Source of the DNA: JAWKTT01 sp041398965
GTDB taxonomy: Bacteria; Planctomycetota; Planctomycetia; Planctomycetales; Planctomycetaceae
Assembly (NCBI GenBank): GCA_041398965.1
Contig: JAWKTT010000026.1
Span: 3,250-67,249, forward strand
Direction: 5' to 3'
Length of the DNA: 64,000 nucleotides
Made by a program: the position numbers and the translations under genes. This document shows, piece after piece, positions 1-11,438 of the stretch (position 1 is the first letter of the stretch; every line of letters starts with the position of its first letter). The notes beneath the pieces were generated by a model. The model saw nothing but the letters and a program-made list of their open reading frames with translations. It was not told the DNA's origin and did not search any database.

Positions 1-245
1 GACTGGCCATTTCTGTTGATGTTGTCCCGAGGCGGTTTCGCGGATGTTCTCGCCGGATTGTGGGGGTCCCCTGCCGGAACTGCCGGTTCGCCGAGGATGC
101 CTGTTCGCTCGGCTGGACACCACGATTCGGATTTCGTTAACAATCCCCCCTCTCAGGTGTCTGACAGACGGGACGTCTCAACCCGTTGCGTCAAATGCCG
201 TTGTTTCTTCCTTAATCACTCTCAACAAGTCGAGCGGAGAACAGG

Positions 246-2567
246 ATGTCTTCGTCCGGGATCGATGTGCGCCGATTGGTGACACAGAACCTCGGGTTAC
301 TGCTTCCAGCAGTGATCGTGGGGGCGGTCGTGGTGTTAATCGCACCACTCTCGCCGTTCGTTCTCGATCTGTTGATCTCGGCGAATATCGCTGTCGCAGT
401 GGTAATGCTGTTGACGACCATTCAGGTTCGTCGACCGACTGACTTTCATGTCTTCCCCTCGCTCCTGTTGGCAACCACGCTCACTCGACTCGTACTGAAT
501 GTTGCCTCGACTCGGCTCATTCTTTCCGAAGCCGGGACGAAAGGTGCCGAGGCGGCTGGGGGGGTGATCGGTACCTTCGGAAACTTCGTCGCTGGTGGAT
601 CGCCCGCTGTCGGACTCGTCATGTTTGTGGTATTGGTTGCGATTCAATTTCTCGTGATTACCAAGGGAGCAACCCGCATCAGCGAAGTGGCTGCCCGTTT
701 CGCTCTGGAAGGGATGACCGGTCGTCTCTCCGCCATCGATGCCGACCTGCAATCAGGGCGGATTGAAGGCCAAGAGGCTCAGCGTCGCCGCGAGGAAGTC
801 AGTCAACAGGCCGACTTTTATGGAGCGATGGATGGTGCCGGGAAGTTCGTTCGGGGAGATGCCATCGCCGGACTTCTGATAACGGCGATCAACCTGATCG
901 GCGGCTTGGCGATTGGTGTCTTCGGTCAAGGGATGCCGGTTGACGAAGCGATCAGCGTCTTCTCGACACTGACGATTGGCGACGGACTGGTCTCACAGCT
1001 TCCGGCCATTCTGATTTCGCTGGCAGCCGGTTTTCTGGTAACGCAGTCTTCCAGCAACAGCACTCTCTCCCGCGACGTCGTGACGCAGATGACTGGTCAG
1101 TCGACCCCTCTGCTCGTCGCGTCGCTGCTCCTGGCGGGGCTCGCCTTGACTGGTCTGCCGATGATTCCGCTACTGTCGCTGGCGGGAGTTTGCGGAGCCC
1201 TCGGAATGATGGTGTCGGGATCGACCCCGACGCAGGAAAGCCAGGCGAGAAACGCTGGCTCGACGAACACAAACATGACGCCAACCGAGCGGACGACACA
1301 TCGAACCGCCTCAACATCTCACGGCACGACATCGCACAGCAACAACGCGACATCAGCCCACTCACACAGCCAGCAACCGTCGCAGGAGACATCACCATCG
1401 CGCCCAACAGCAGCCGCTTCGCCCCGCATGGAACAGGCCCTGTCGATCGAGCCATTGGCCTTGGAACTGGGGGTGAGTTTAGTACGTCTGGCCGACCGTC
1501 AGTCCGGCGGCGATTTGCTCGACCGGGTTGCTGAGATGCGAGATAGAATTGCCGGTGACCTCGGATTCATTGTGCCGAAGTTGTTGGTTCGGGATAACCT
1601 CAGGCTCGACCCACGACAGTTTCGCGTCCTTCTACGCGGGGTCTCGGTCGCGACGGGAACGCTGTATGCCGATGCTCTCCTGGCGGTCAACGACGGCCGG
1701 GCAACGGAGACTCTCTCGGGAATCGAAACTATCGAACCAAAGACCGGGAAACCTGCTTACTGGATCGAACCGGGTCAGGCGGCACAGGCTCAACTTGCGG
1801 GATATCGTAACGTTTCCGCTGTCAACGTCCTGATGCAATCACTCGATATCGTCGTGCGTGCGCATGGTTGTTCGCTCCTGACGCGGACGCAAGTCCATGA
1901 GTTGCTGAACCATCTTCGATCACAAGCTCCACTGTTGGTTGAGGAATTGATTCCGTCCCGTTTGACGGCGACCGAACTGCACCGCGTTCTTGCATCACTC
2001 CTCGCCGAGCAGGTTTCGATTCGCGACCTTGAGACCATCATCGAAGCCCTCAGTGACGCGGTCTTGTGGGAGCAGCGGGACCTGCGGACACTCACGGAAG
2101 TCGTGCGGATTCGACTTGGACGAACGATCATCGCCCCACTGTGCGATGATGAAGGGGAACTGCATGTGCTCGAAATGAACCTTGATCGGTCCCAAATCGA
2201 AGAGAAGCAGGAGTCTCGCTGGTCTGACCGAATTCAAAGCCAATTCCAAGATCAACTCGAAGAAGAGGCCACAACAACTGACTGGGTCAACACGTTGCTG
2301 TCTGGACTCGACGATCTTCGCAAGGCGGGACATCCCGCAGTCGTCCTGTGTGATGCTTCGGTTCGTCCCGACGTGCAGCATCAACTCTCCCTGCATCGCA
2401 ACGATGTCACCGTCCTCAGTCATCGCGAAATCCCACGGCGGACAAAACTGCGAGTTTATGAGTCGGTCAATCCGGTGCCTCAACAATTGCATGATGGACT
2501 TCCGGGTCCGTCAGCACACGAATTCGACCGACTCGAAAGCCCCTCCTACGAAGCCGCATCGACATAA
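246..2567 (+). CDS. flhA: Flagellar biosynthesis protein FlhA
   Basis: FlhA is the large inner-membrane component of the flagellar type III export gate; its cytoplasmic domain docks chaperone-substrate complexes. The 773-residue product starts at an ATG preceded by a GGAG-type site. About 320 N-terminal residues hold several hydrophobic helices and the family-typical stretch DFHVFPSLLLATTLTRL near residue 66, with a charged FHIPEP-type loop region after it. A Ser/Thr/His/Asn-rich low-complexity linker follows at about residues 325-395, which is unusually long, and then the soluble C-terminal domain. flhF and fliA follow on the same strand, as in many flagellar operons. No flhB could be recognised in the 245 bases upstream. 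Confidence 0.96.
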   Translation: MSSSGIDVRRLVTQNLGLLLPAVIVGAVVVLIAPLSPFVLDLLISANIAVAVVMLLTTIQVRRPTDFHVFPSLLLATTLTRLVLNVASTRLILSEAGTKGAEAAGGVIGTFGNFVAGGSPAVGLVMFVVLVAIQFLVITKGATRISEVAARFALEGMTGRLSAIDADLQSGRIEGQEAQRRREEVSQQADFYGAMDGAGKFVRGDAIAGLLITAINLIGGLAIGVFGQGMPVDEAISVFSTLTIGDGLVSQLPAILISLAAGFLVTQSSSNSTLSRDVVTQMTGQSTPLLVASLLLAGLALTGLPMIPLLSLAGVCGALGMMVSGSTPTQESQARNAGSTNTNMTPTERTTHRTASTSHGTTSHSNNATSAHSHSQQPSQETSPSRPTAAASPRMEQALSIEPLALELGVSLVRLADRQSGGDLLDRVAEMRDRIAGDLGFIVPKLLVRDNLRLDPRQFRVLLRGVSVATGTLYADALLAVNDGRATETLSGIETIEPKTGKPAYWIEPGQAAQAQLAGYRNVSAVNVLMQSLDIVVRAHGCSLLTRTQVHELLNHLRSQAPLLVEELIPSRLTATELHRVLASLLAEQVSIRDLETIIEALSDAVLWEQRDLRTLTEVVRIRLGRTIIAPLCDDEGELHVLEMNLDRSQIEEKQESRWSDRIQSQFQDQLEEEATTTDWVNTLLSGLDDLRKAGHPAVVLCDASVRPDVQHQLSLHRNDVTVLSHREIPRRTKLRVYESVNPVPQQLHDGLPGPSAHEFDRLESPSYEAAST

Positions 2568-2639
2568 CCGATTGTTTCTCGACTCACTTGTTGCCACTCC
2601 GTCTGAATCACTCCTCAAGAACCTTTCGACCAACGCCCT

Positions 2640-3821
2640 ATGTCCACCATCCGTACATTCCGAGCACCGACCGTACGCGAAGCACTCGCGTTGGTGCGGG
2701 ATGCACTTGGTCCGGACGCGTTGATCCTCAGCAACCGCGAAGTCCCTGTCCGTCGTATGGCGGGCGATCAACGTCGTTCATTCCTTCCAGCCACGTTCTG
2801 CGAATTGACAGCCCAACGGCACGAGGCCGATCCTTTCGGTGACATGGCTTCACTCGATCAGCCAGTAGCACTCAGCGACCCACGGACAACTCTGGTTGCT
2901 TCACTCGAATCCGCTTCGCCAACGACGGCAGTGACGCAACACACCGCGACCAAAGACTACGACATCTTTTCCCTGTATACCGCACTCATTGACGTTGACG
3001 TCGAGGAAGAGGATGCACGGGAACTCCTCCACGAACTCACCTTCGACGCGGCTCATCATCAGTGCAGTCACCTGGCGGAGTTGCAGTCGCGGATTGCCCA
3101 ACAGGTGCAGTGTGCCGGTCCGATTCTTGTCGCCGCTGGGACACAGCGAATCGTCGCACTCGTCGGACCGACGGGGGTTGGCAAGACAACGACGCTGGCC
3201 AAGCTCGCAGCAAACTTTCATCTCCGTGACGGCATCAAGGTCGGCCTGATTACGATCGACACGTTCCGCATCGGCGCCGTCGAACAGTTACAGACGTACG
3301 CCAACCTCATCGAACTCCCGATGCAGGTTGTGTCATCCCCTGAGGAGATGCAACAGGCGATCGGCAACTTCGCCGGTCTCGACCTGATCCTGATTGACAC
3401 CACCGGTCGCAGCCCGAGCGATGAATTGAAGATTCAAGAAACACGTGCATTGCTCGATGCCGCACACGTCGATGAAGTGCATCTCGTGATGAGCCTGACC
3501 GTCAGCCCGCGAACCGCCGCGATCGCCGCAGAACGTTATCGCCTGTTGGGAACCACAGCCCTGTTGCTGACCAAGTTCGACGAAGTCTCGGGCCCCGGCT
3601 CGGTCCTTTCGGTCGCCCGACAAATTCAACTTCCGATCAGCTACCTCACCAACGGGCAAGAAGTCCCGGATGACATTGAAGTGGCAGAGACTTCACGCAT
3701 CGTTCAATGGCTGTCGCCTCACTCGTCTCCCCCTCGAACCACTCGCAACCCTTTTCAGAGTCATCCACCCCCAGAACACACTGCTCTCGTGATGAACACC
3801 ATGTCACCTCTCCCCAACTGA
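2640..3821 (+). CDS. flhF: Flagellar biosynthesis GTPase FlhF
   Basis: FlhF is an SRP-type GTPase that sets the position and number of flagella at the cell pole. The product has 393 residues. The N-terminus (STIRTFRAPTVREALALV) is typical of FlhF, followed by a variable linker and then the NG domain with P-loop GPTGVGKTTT near residues 175-184, DTFRIGAVEQL, the DTTGRSP switch, and TKFDE near the end. It begins 72 bases after the flhA stop, so co-transcription is likely. The C-terminal tail of about 30 residues is Pro/Ser-rich and not part of the GTPase fold. A FlhG/MinD-like partner, often next to flhF, is not found here. Confidence 0.95.
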   Translation: MSTIRTFRAPTVREALALVRDALGPDALILSNREVPVRRMAGDQRRSFLPATFCELTAQRHEADPFGDMASLDQPVALSDPRTTLVASLESASPTTAVTQHTATKDYDIFSLYTALIDVDVEEEDARELLHELTFDAAHHQCSHLAELQSRIAQQVQCAGPILVAAGTQRIVALVGPTGVGKTTTLAKLAANFHLRDGIKVGLITIDTFRIGAVEQLQTYANLIELPMQVVSSPEEMQQAIGNFAGLDLILIDTTGRSPSDELKIQETRALLDAAHVDEVHLVMSLTVSPRTAAIAAERYRLLGTTALLLTKFDEVSGPGSVLSVARQIQLPISYLTNGQEVPDDIEVAETSRIVQWLSPHSSPPRTTRNPFQSHPPPEHTALVMNTMSPLPN

Positions 3822-4053
3822 GAAACCACACGATGCCAACTCCTCCATCAAGATTACCTAGCTTCTAAAATCGCTACGTTCCGTACAACGCGAATATTCC
3901 CCTTAAGAGTTAACCGCTGGCTGACCGATAACGTTGATACCCCTTTCTCTGCTCTTACCTTTCGGGCCTCATCATGATGATGAAACTGAAAGGATCAGAC
4001 AGTCACCGGGGCCTCGACCCCAAGGCACCGGCTGCCATTTCACGGAGGAAAGT

Positions 4054-4830
<777 letters not shown>

Positions 4831-4950
4831 TGCTCGATCCATCGAGACATCCGCAGAGTCACCCCCATCCCCCCTGTTGAAGCAGTACCCGTTGCGAGAG
4901 ACCCCCGACCTGAGCCGTCGGCCCCAAGTCCCCCGCAACATCTCAACCCG

Positions 4951-5001
4951 ACGCCGTTTCGCCGCACAGTCTCCAAGTGCCGCGAAACGGCGTTTTCTTT
5001 T
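4951..5001 (+). terminator. Intrinsic terminator after fliA
   Basis: A perfect 12-bp stem (4951-4962 with 4982-4993, sequence ACGCCGTTTCGC and its complement) with a 19-base loop is followed by a T-rich run TTTTCTTTT. It lies 120 bases after the fliA stop and ends the flagellar transcript. The rest of the gap up to 5241 is G/C-rich, non-coding sequence in which I see no gene. Confidence 0.85.
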
Positions 5002-5241
5002 GATCGATGAGTTGGTCAATCATCGTTAGCTAGTTCATTCCCCTTCCCCCCCCGTGGGAACGCTGATTGAAGTCGGCACGTCGTCTCCGGGGGAGAAGGA
5101 GTTTCGCGTCGGCTGACGCCTCCGGTTCGGGGAGTTGCCATGTGGGGAATGCACCCCCTCAAGAGGGGAGTTACTTGGCGGGTGGCTGAGCCGGTGTGGA
5201 GCCTCCGGCCCCTCGTCGCCGTTGCTGGGATGGCCTGTCGG

Positions 5242-7863
5242 TTACTTCTTCCACTCCGCAAGTTGTTCCCGCACTGCGTCGGCGTGGGGGCTTTCGATGG
5301 CGATGAGTATCTCCAACGCGGCCTCAGCGTTCGTGATGGCGGCGGCATGGTCACCCAGTTTCCATAACTCGTCCGCCCAATTGAATAGAGAGTTCCCTTC
5401 GCCCCGTCGGTCGCCAATCTCACGGGAGATGATGAGTGCCTGTTCGTAATACTCGATCGCCCGTCGGGGTTCCCCCAGAGCGGCATACGCGTTGCCGAGG
5501 TTCCCCAGTGAGTTCCCTTCGCCCCGTCGGCCCCCAATCTCCCGGGAGATGATGAGTTGCTGCTCATAATACTCGATCGCCCGGCGGGGTTCCCCCAGAT
5601 CGGCATACGCGTTGCCGAGGTTCCCCAGAGCGTTCCCTTCGCCCTGTCGGTCTCCAATCTCGCGGGAGATGTCGAGATACTGTTTGTGAAACTTGATCGC
5701 CCGGCGGGGTTCCCCCAGAGCGGCATACGCGTTGCCGAGGTTCCCCAGATCGCTTCCTTCTCCGCGTCGATCCCCAATCTCGCGGGAGATGATGAGTGCC
5801 TGTTCGTGAAACTCGATCGCCCGGCGGGGTTCCCCCAGAGCGGCATACGCGAGGCCGAGGCTCCCCAGCGTGGCCCCTTCGCCCCGTCGGTCCCCAATCT
5901 TACGTAAGACGACGAGTGCCTGTTCGTGATACTCGATCGCCCGGCGGGGTTCCCCCAGAGCGTAATACGCGAGGCCGAGGTTCCCCAGAGCGATTCCTTC
6001 CTCCTGCTGGTCATTGAGGTGGCGGGCGGTGGTGAGTTGGGCTTCGAGCCAGGTGATCCGCTGGTGGGGGTGGAAAAGGAGGTTCCCGGTGTAGGCAACG
6101 CCATTGATGAGATTGAGGAGTGTGCGTTGGCTTGGTGCCTCGGTGCGTGAGGCGAGCCAAGTGAACGCGGCTTCGAGTTGGAGACGCTCCCGATCGAACA
6201 GATCCAGACCGGCAAGTGTCGAACCCTTCTGCTTGTAAAGGTCGCTTGTCTCATTGGCAACAGCAGCATAGTGCTCCGCGTGGGCGAGGTATGCCGCGTC
6301 CAGTTGACCGGTCGTGGTGAGGTGCTGGCGGGCGTAGTCGGTGGCGAGGTCGTGGAGTTGGTAGCGGTCGGGGCCGGCGGATTGGGAGTCGCGCTCTAAC
6401 AGCGAACGGCGGACCCAGCGGTTGAGCATCTCGTCTGTCGCCCCGGCCACAGCTTCGGCAGCAGCGGCGTCGAAACTGGTGGTGAAGATGCCGAGCTTTC
6501 GCCAGGCGATGCGGTCCTCGACCGACAGCATCTCTTCGCTGAGGCGGAGGGTTTCGGAGATCGTCACCTCGGCAGCATCGGGGGCGTTGGCGTCGAGGGT
6601 GGCGAGCCGTCCGCTGCGGAGCTTGTGAATATAACCAGTCACATTCGCGAGGCCGTCACGTTCACTCGCATCGAGCGAGAGTTGCGAACCCGCCAGCTTC
6701 AACGCCAACGGCAACCCCGCACACAACGCGGCCAGCGCTGCCGCATCGGCATCGCTAAGCGCAGGGTAATACTTCCGCAGCAACGTGATCGCTTGATCAT
6801 TGGGGAGTTTGCCGACGAAGAGGGGGGCGACCCCGCCGATCAGGAAGTTCTGCCGCGAGGTGACGATCAACCCACACCCCTCCGGCGGCACGAGCGGAGC
6901 AACCTGTGCGGCATCCTTCGCATTATCGACCAGCACGAGCACCCGCTTGTCGGCGAGCAACTGGTGATAGAGTCCCTGCAAGGCTGCCTCATCCTCCGGC
7001 AACTTCGCCAGCGGATGATAGGTTTGAATTACCTGTGCCAGCAAGTCCCCTGCCGAGGGGGGACTGGCCTGCGTCCCCCGAGCATCAAGGAAGAACTGAG
7101 CATCTGGAAACCGTTCCTTCCACTCATGTGCGAGCACGACCCCCAAGGCCGATTTTCCAATCCCCCCCATCCCCCGCAACCCCGAGATGATCGCCCCAGC
7201 CCCCGGATTGAGAACTCGCAACTTTTCCAACTCGTCATCACGACCGACAAAGTTGACCGGGAGCGGCGGAAGCTGATGCAGCGACAGTGCGCGGTCGAGT
7301 TCCACTTGCAGCCTTTGCTGTGCTGGACGCATCAGCGTGCCGATCGCCCCAGCGACCGCTTGCAGCAGCATCTCGACTGTGTCGACCGGTTCGTTGCTGG
7401 TCTGTGGTAAGGCGGCCAGAGGGGTCTCCTCGAACTTGCCAGATGCGACGCGTTTACGATGCGCCTGCTGCAATTTCTCCTTGAGTGCCCGTTCTGCATC
7501 GTCCCCCGTTTCGACAAAGCCTGCTGCCGAGAGGTTTGGGGCACAGACAAAGGCGATAACCTCTTTCTTCTTCGAGTGGGCATAGTAGTACTCGAACTGC
7601 GTCCACGAACACTGGAAGCCGGGATGCGACGGGAACGGTTCATCGGCATGGGAGCCATAACCGAGTCCCGCAAGATGGATCACGCAGTGACTCTCATCGA
7701 TGTGCCGACAGAGTAACTGCTTCACGTCCCGCGTTGCGGCACCGAAACTGTGCTTCTGCGTCAAGACATGAAACCCCGCACGCGAGAAGGCCCCATGCAG
7801 TACGTCTCGCCAAGTCGACAAATCAACCGTCGCAGCACTGAGGAAAACAGTCGGCGTAGACAT
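5242..7863 (-). CDS. STAND/NB-ARC NTPase with TIR/DUF4062-like N-terminus and C-terminal TPR array
   Basis: The 873-residue protein has an NLR-like layout. The N-terminal ~160 residues (start PTVFLSAATVDLSTWRDVL) resemble the DUF4062/TIR-like fold. An NB-ARC module follows: P-loop GMGGIGKSALG near residues 228-238, Walker B-like RVLVLVDNAKD, a GLPLAL motif, and an MHD-like LHDL motif. The C-terminal part is a tetratricopeptide array with the unit G-x-A-L-G-N-L-G-x-A-Y-x-x-L-G-E-P-R-R-A-I-E. In this family class the repeats sense a ligand, the NTPase oligomerises, and the N-terminus is the effector. Several bacterial STAND proteins of this layout are antiphage sensors, so a defence role is an inference here. 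It stands alone between fliA and scpA, facing fliA. Start ATG at 7863. Confidence 0.88.
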   Translation of the reverse strand: MSTPTVFLSAATVDLSTWRDVLHGAFSRAGFHVLTQKHSFGAATRDVKQLLCRHIDESHCVIHLAGLGYGSHADEPFPSHPGFQCSWTQFEYYYAHSKKKEVIAFVCAPNLSAAGFVETGDDAERALKEKLQQAHRKRVASGKFEETPLAALPQTSNEPVDTVEMLLQAVAGAIGTLMRPAQQRLQVELDRALSLHQLPPLPVNFVGRDDELEKLRVLNPGAGAIISGLRGMGGIGKSALGVVLAHEWKERFPDAQFFLDARGTQASPPSAGDLLAQVIQTYHPLAKLPEDEAALQGLYHQLLADKRVLVLVDNAKDAAQVAPLVPPEGCGLIVTSRQNFLIGGVAPLFVGKLPNDQAITLLRKYYPALSDADAAALAALCAGLPLALKLAGSQLSLDASERDGLANVTGYIHKLRSGRLATLDANAPDAAEVTISETLRLSEEMLSVEDRIAWRKLGIFTTSFDAAAAEAVAGATDEMLNRWVRRSLLERDSQSAGPDRYQLHDLATDYARQHLTTTGQLDAAYLAHAEHYAAVANETSDLYKQKGSTLAGLDLFDRERLQLEAAFTWLASRTEAPSQRTLLNLINGVAYTGNLLFHPHQRITWLEAQLTTARHLNDQQEEGIALGNLGLAYYALGEPRRAIEYHEQALVVLRKIGDRRGEGATLGSLGLAYAALGEPRRAIEFHEQALIISREIGDRRGEGSDLGNLGNAYAALGEPRRAIKFHKQYLDISREIGDRQGEGNALGNLGNAYADLGEPRRAIEYYEQQLIISREIGGRRGEGNSLGNLGNAYAALGEPRRAIEYYEQALIISREIGDRRGEGNSLFNWADELWKLGDHAAAITNAEAALEILIAIESPHADAVREQLAEWKK
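5401..6000 (-). repeat. Five tandem near-identical 120-bp units encoding TPR motifs
   Basis: Five consecutive 120-base units (5401-5520, 5521-5640, 5641-5760, 5761-5880, 5881-6000) stay in perfect register and differ at only a modest number of positions. The block CCCCCAGAGCGGCATACGC recurs nearly unchanged once per unit. Each unit encodes 40 residues, slightly longer than a standard 34-residue TPR, so this is the 40-42-residue TPR type. A diverged half-unit flanks each end. The low divergence indicates recent expansion or homogenisation by recombination inside the STAND gene. Confidence 0.93.
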
Positions 7864-8034
7864 CTTGGCACCGCAAAAGTTGATCGAATTCCCATCACCC
7901 TCGAACCACCGGGGGGCGATGGATTATCGATCACCGACGAACGGAGGGCAACTCTCTTCGTGCGGGAACAGAATGACCTGCGGACATCTCGTGGGGAGCG
8001 AAGAGGTCGATCGACGCTTGAGACACTCCCAGAG

Positions 8035-8847
8035 CTACTGCGGAGCAGGCTCTTCGGGGGGTGTTGAAGGGGCGGGGGCTTCTTCCTCGGTGGGGGATTC
8101 TTCGACCGCTTCCAAGGGGGGGCGGATGAGAATGTCGCCGTACTCTTCGACTTGCTCGGCTCGGAAGTGATGATGCCTCAACAGTTCCAAGATTGCCAAG
8201 AACAAGCCGATGATCTTGCTGCGCAGTTTCTCCCCTTCAAACAATGATGAGAAACTGACCTCCTGCTTTTCGCGAACCAATGCTCCGATGTTCTCGACGT
8301 AGACATGAATCGGAGTTTCGTCGTAGCGAATGCTGGTCTCTTCTTCGACGACTTTGTGCCGAATCACACGTCCCAGCGCACTCACGAGGTCCCACAGTTC
8401 AACCTCCTTAATGAGGTCGGCTGCGGGGTCTTTACCGACACGAGGACGATCATCGGCAAGACGAGGGTAACGTTCCTGCCACTCCGCGGCCCGATCATCC
8501 AGCGCGTTGGCGGCATCCTTAAACCGCTTGTATTCCAGGAGCCTTTCGATCAACTCGCCGCGAGGGTCGTCGTTGACGAGAACCTCCGCGTCATCAGCAA
8601 TCTCTTCGGGGCGAGGAAGCACGAGGCGACTTTTAATCTCCGCCAGCGTGCTCGCCATCAACACAAAATCCCCAGCGAGATCAATGTCGATCAGTTCAAT
8701 GACTTCGAGGAACTCTTGAAACTGCTGAGTGATCCGGGCGATGGGGAGATCGACTATGACCACTTCGTTGCGACGTACAAGGTACAGCAACAGGTCGAGT
8801 GGACCTGAAAACATGTCGAGCCGTACGCGATAGCCAGATGATTCCAT
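8035..8847 (-). CDS. scpA: Segregation and condensation protein A
   Basis: ScpA is the kleisin subunit that bridges SMC heads in the bacterial condensin and is needed for chromosome segregation. The 270-residue product opens with the family signature F-S-G-P-L-D-L-L-L-Y-L-V near residues 13-24, followed by the helical N-terminal SMC-binding domain (DLAGDFVLMASTLAEIKSRL) and a C-terminal winged-helix region around residues 195-240. The last ~25 residues are Glu/Pro-rich and probably disordered. The partner scpB is not adjacent. It lies downstream of glgP on the same strand, but a structured hairpin separates the two. Confidence 0.93.
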   Translation of the reverse strand: MESSGYRVRLDMFSGPLDLLLYLVRRNEVVIVDLPIARITQQFQEFLEVIELIDIDLAGDFVLMASTLAEIKSRLVLPRPEEIADDAEVLVNDDPRGELIERLLEYKRFKDAANALDDRAAEWQERYPRLADDRPRVGKDPAADLIKEVELWDLVSALGRVIRHKVVEEETSIRYDETPIHVYVENIGALVREKQEVSFSSLFEGEKLRSKIIGLFLAILELLRHHHFRAEQVEEYGDILIRPPLEAVEESPTEEEAPAPSTPPEEPAPQ

Positions 8848-8899
8848 TCGCCGTCACTCTCTCTGCTCGAGTCCATTCCTTGGTCCCCTGCGGTTAAGG

Positions 8900-8930
8900 T
8901 TTAGCCCCACACTTTCTGCGTGGGGCTAAA
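8900..8930 (-). terminator. GCCCCAC-type hairpin after glucan phosphorylase gene
   Basis: A perfect 11-bp stem TTTAGCCCCAC/GTGGGGCTAAA with a 9-base loop lies 20 bases past the stop of the minus-strand phosphorylase gene. It has no T-tract, so it may act as a Rho-independent-like barrier or 3'-end stabiliser. It is one of five related hairpins in this window, all downstream of minus-strand genes. Confidence 0.7.
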
Positions 8931-8950
8931 CACGTAACTATTGCCAGGGA

Positions 8951-11098
<2,148 letters not shown>

Positions 11099-11438
11099 CG
11101 CTATCGTTCTCCAAGGGTGAAGTGTCACCTGCCTGAGGGAGAGCACGTCCCCGTCTGTTGAATGCACAGGAGTATAGAGCAATTGCGGAACGCGGGTCGA
11201 GCGGCGTCTGTCGATGCGTTGAAAGTGAGAATCTCCCGGCTCGCATCAGCAAGATGCCCCTTCACTGACCCTCCTGAATTCCCTCCCATCAGGAAGACGA
11301 ATACGAGCCTTGGGAATCGGGCGGAGGGGTCTCCCGCCAATGTCGGGCGCTTGGTAGAGTTCTTTCCTGCCGTTTGCAGTGGGCTCCCAAAGTCCACTGG
11401 GCGACGAACTGGGATATGAGAAATCACCGGAGGATGAC

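Noticed and set aside
1..245. Remnant or end of flhB before flhA
   Set aside because: One frame is open through the window edge, but its residues do not match FlhB or any family I can recognise, so it was not listed as a gene.
5401..6000. CRISPR-like periodicity
   Set aside because: Units are 120 bp, contiguous and coding (TPR motifs), with no short repeat plus unique spacer structure.
5016..6269. 417-residue minus-strand frame
   Set aside because: Lies in a different frame across the repetitive part of the STAND gene; its repeated peptide is only the repeat DNA read out of frame.
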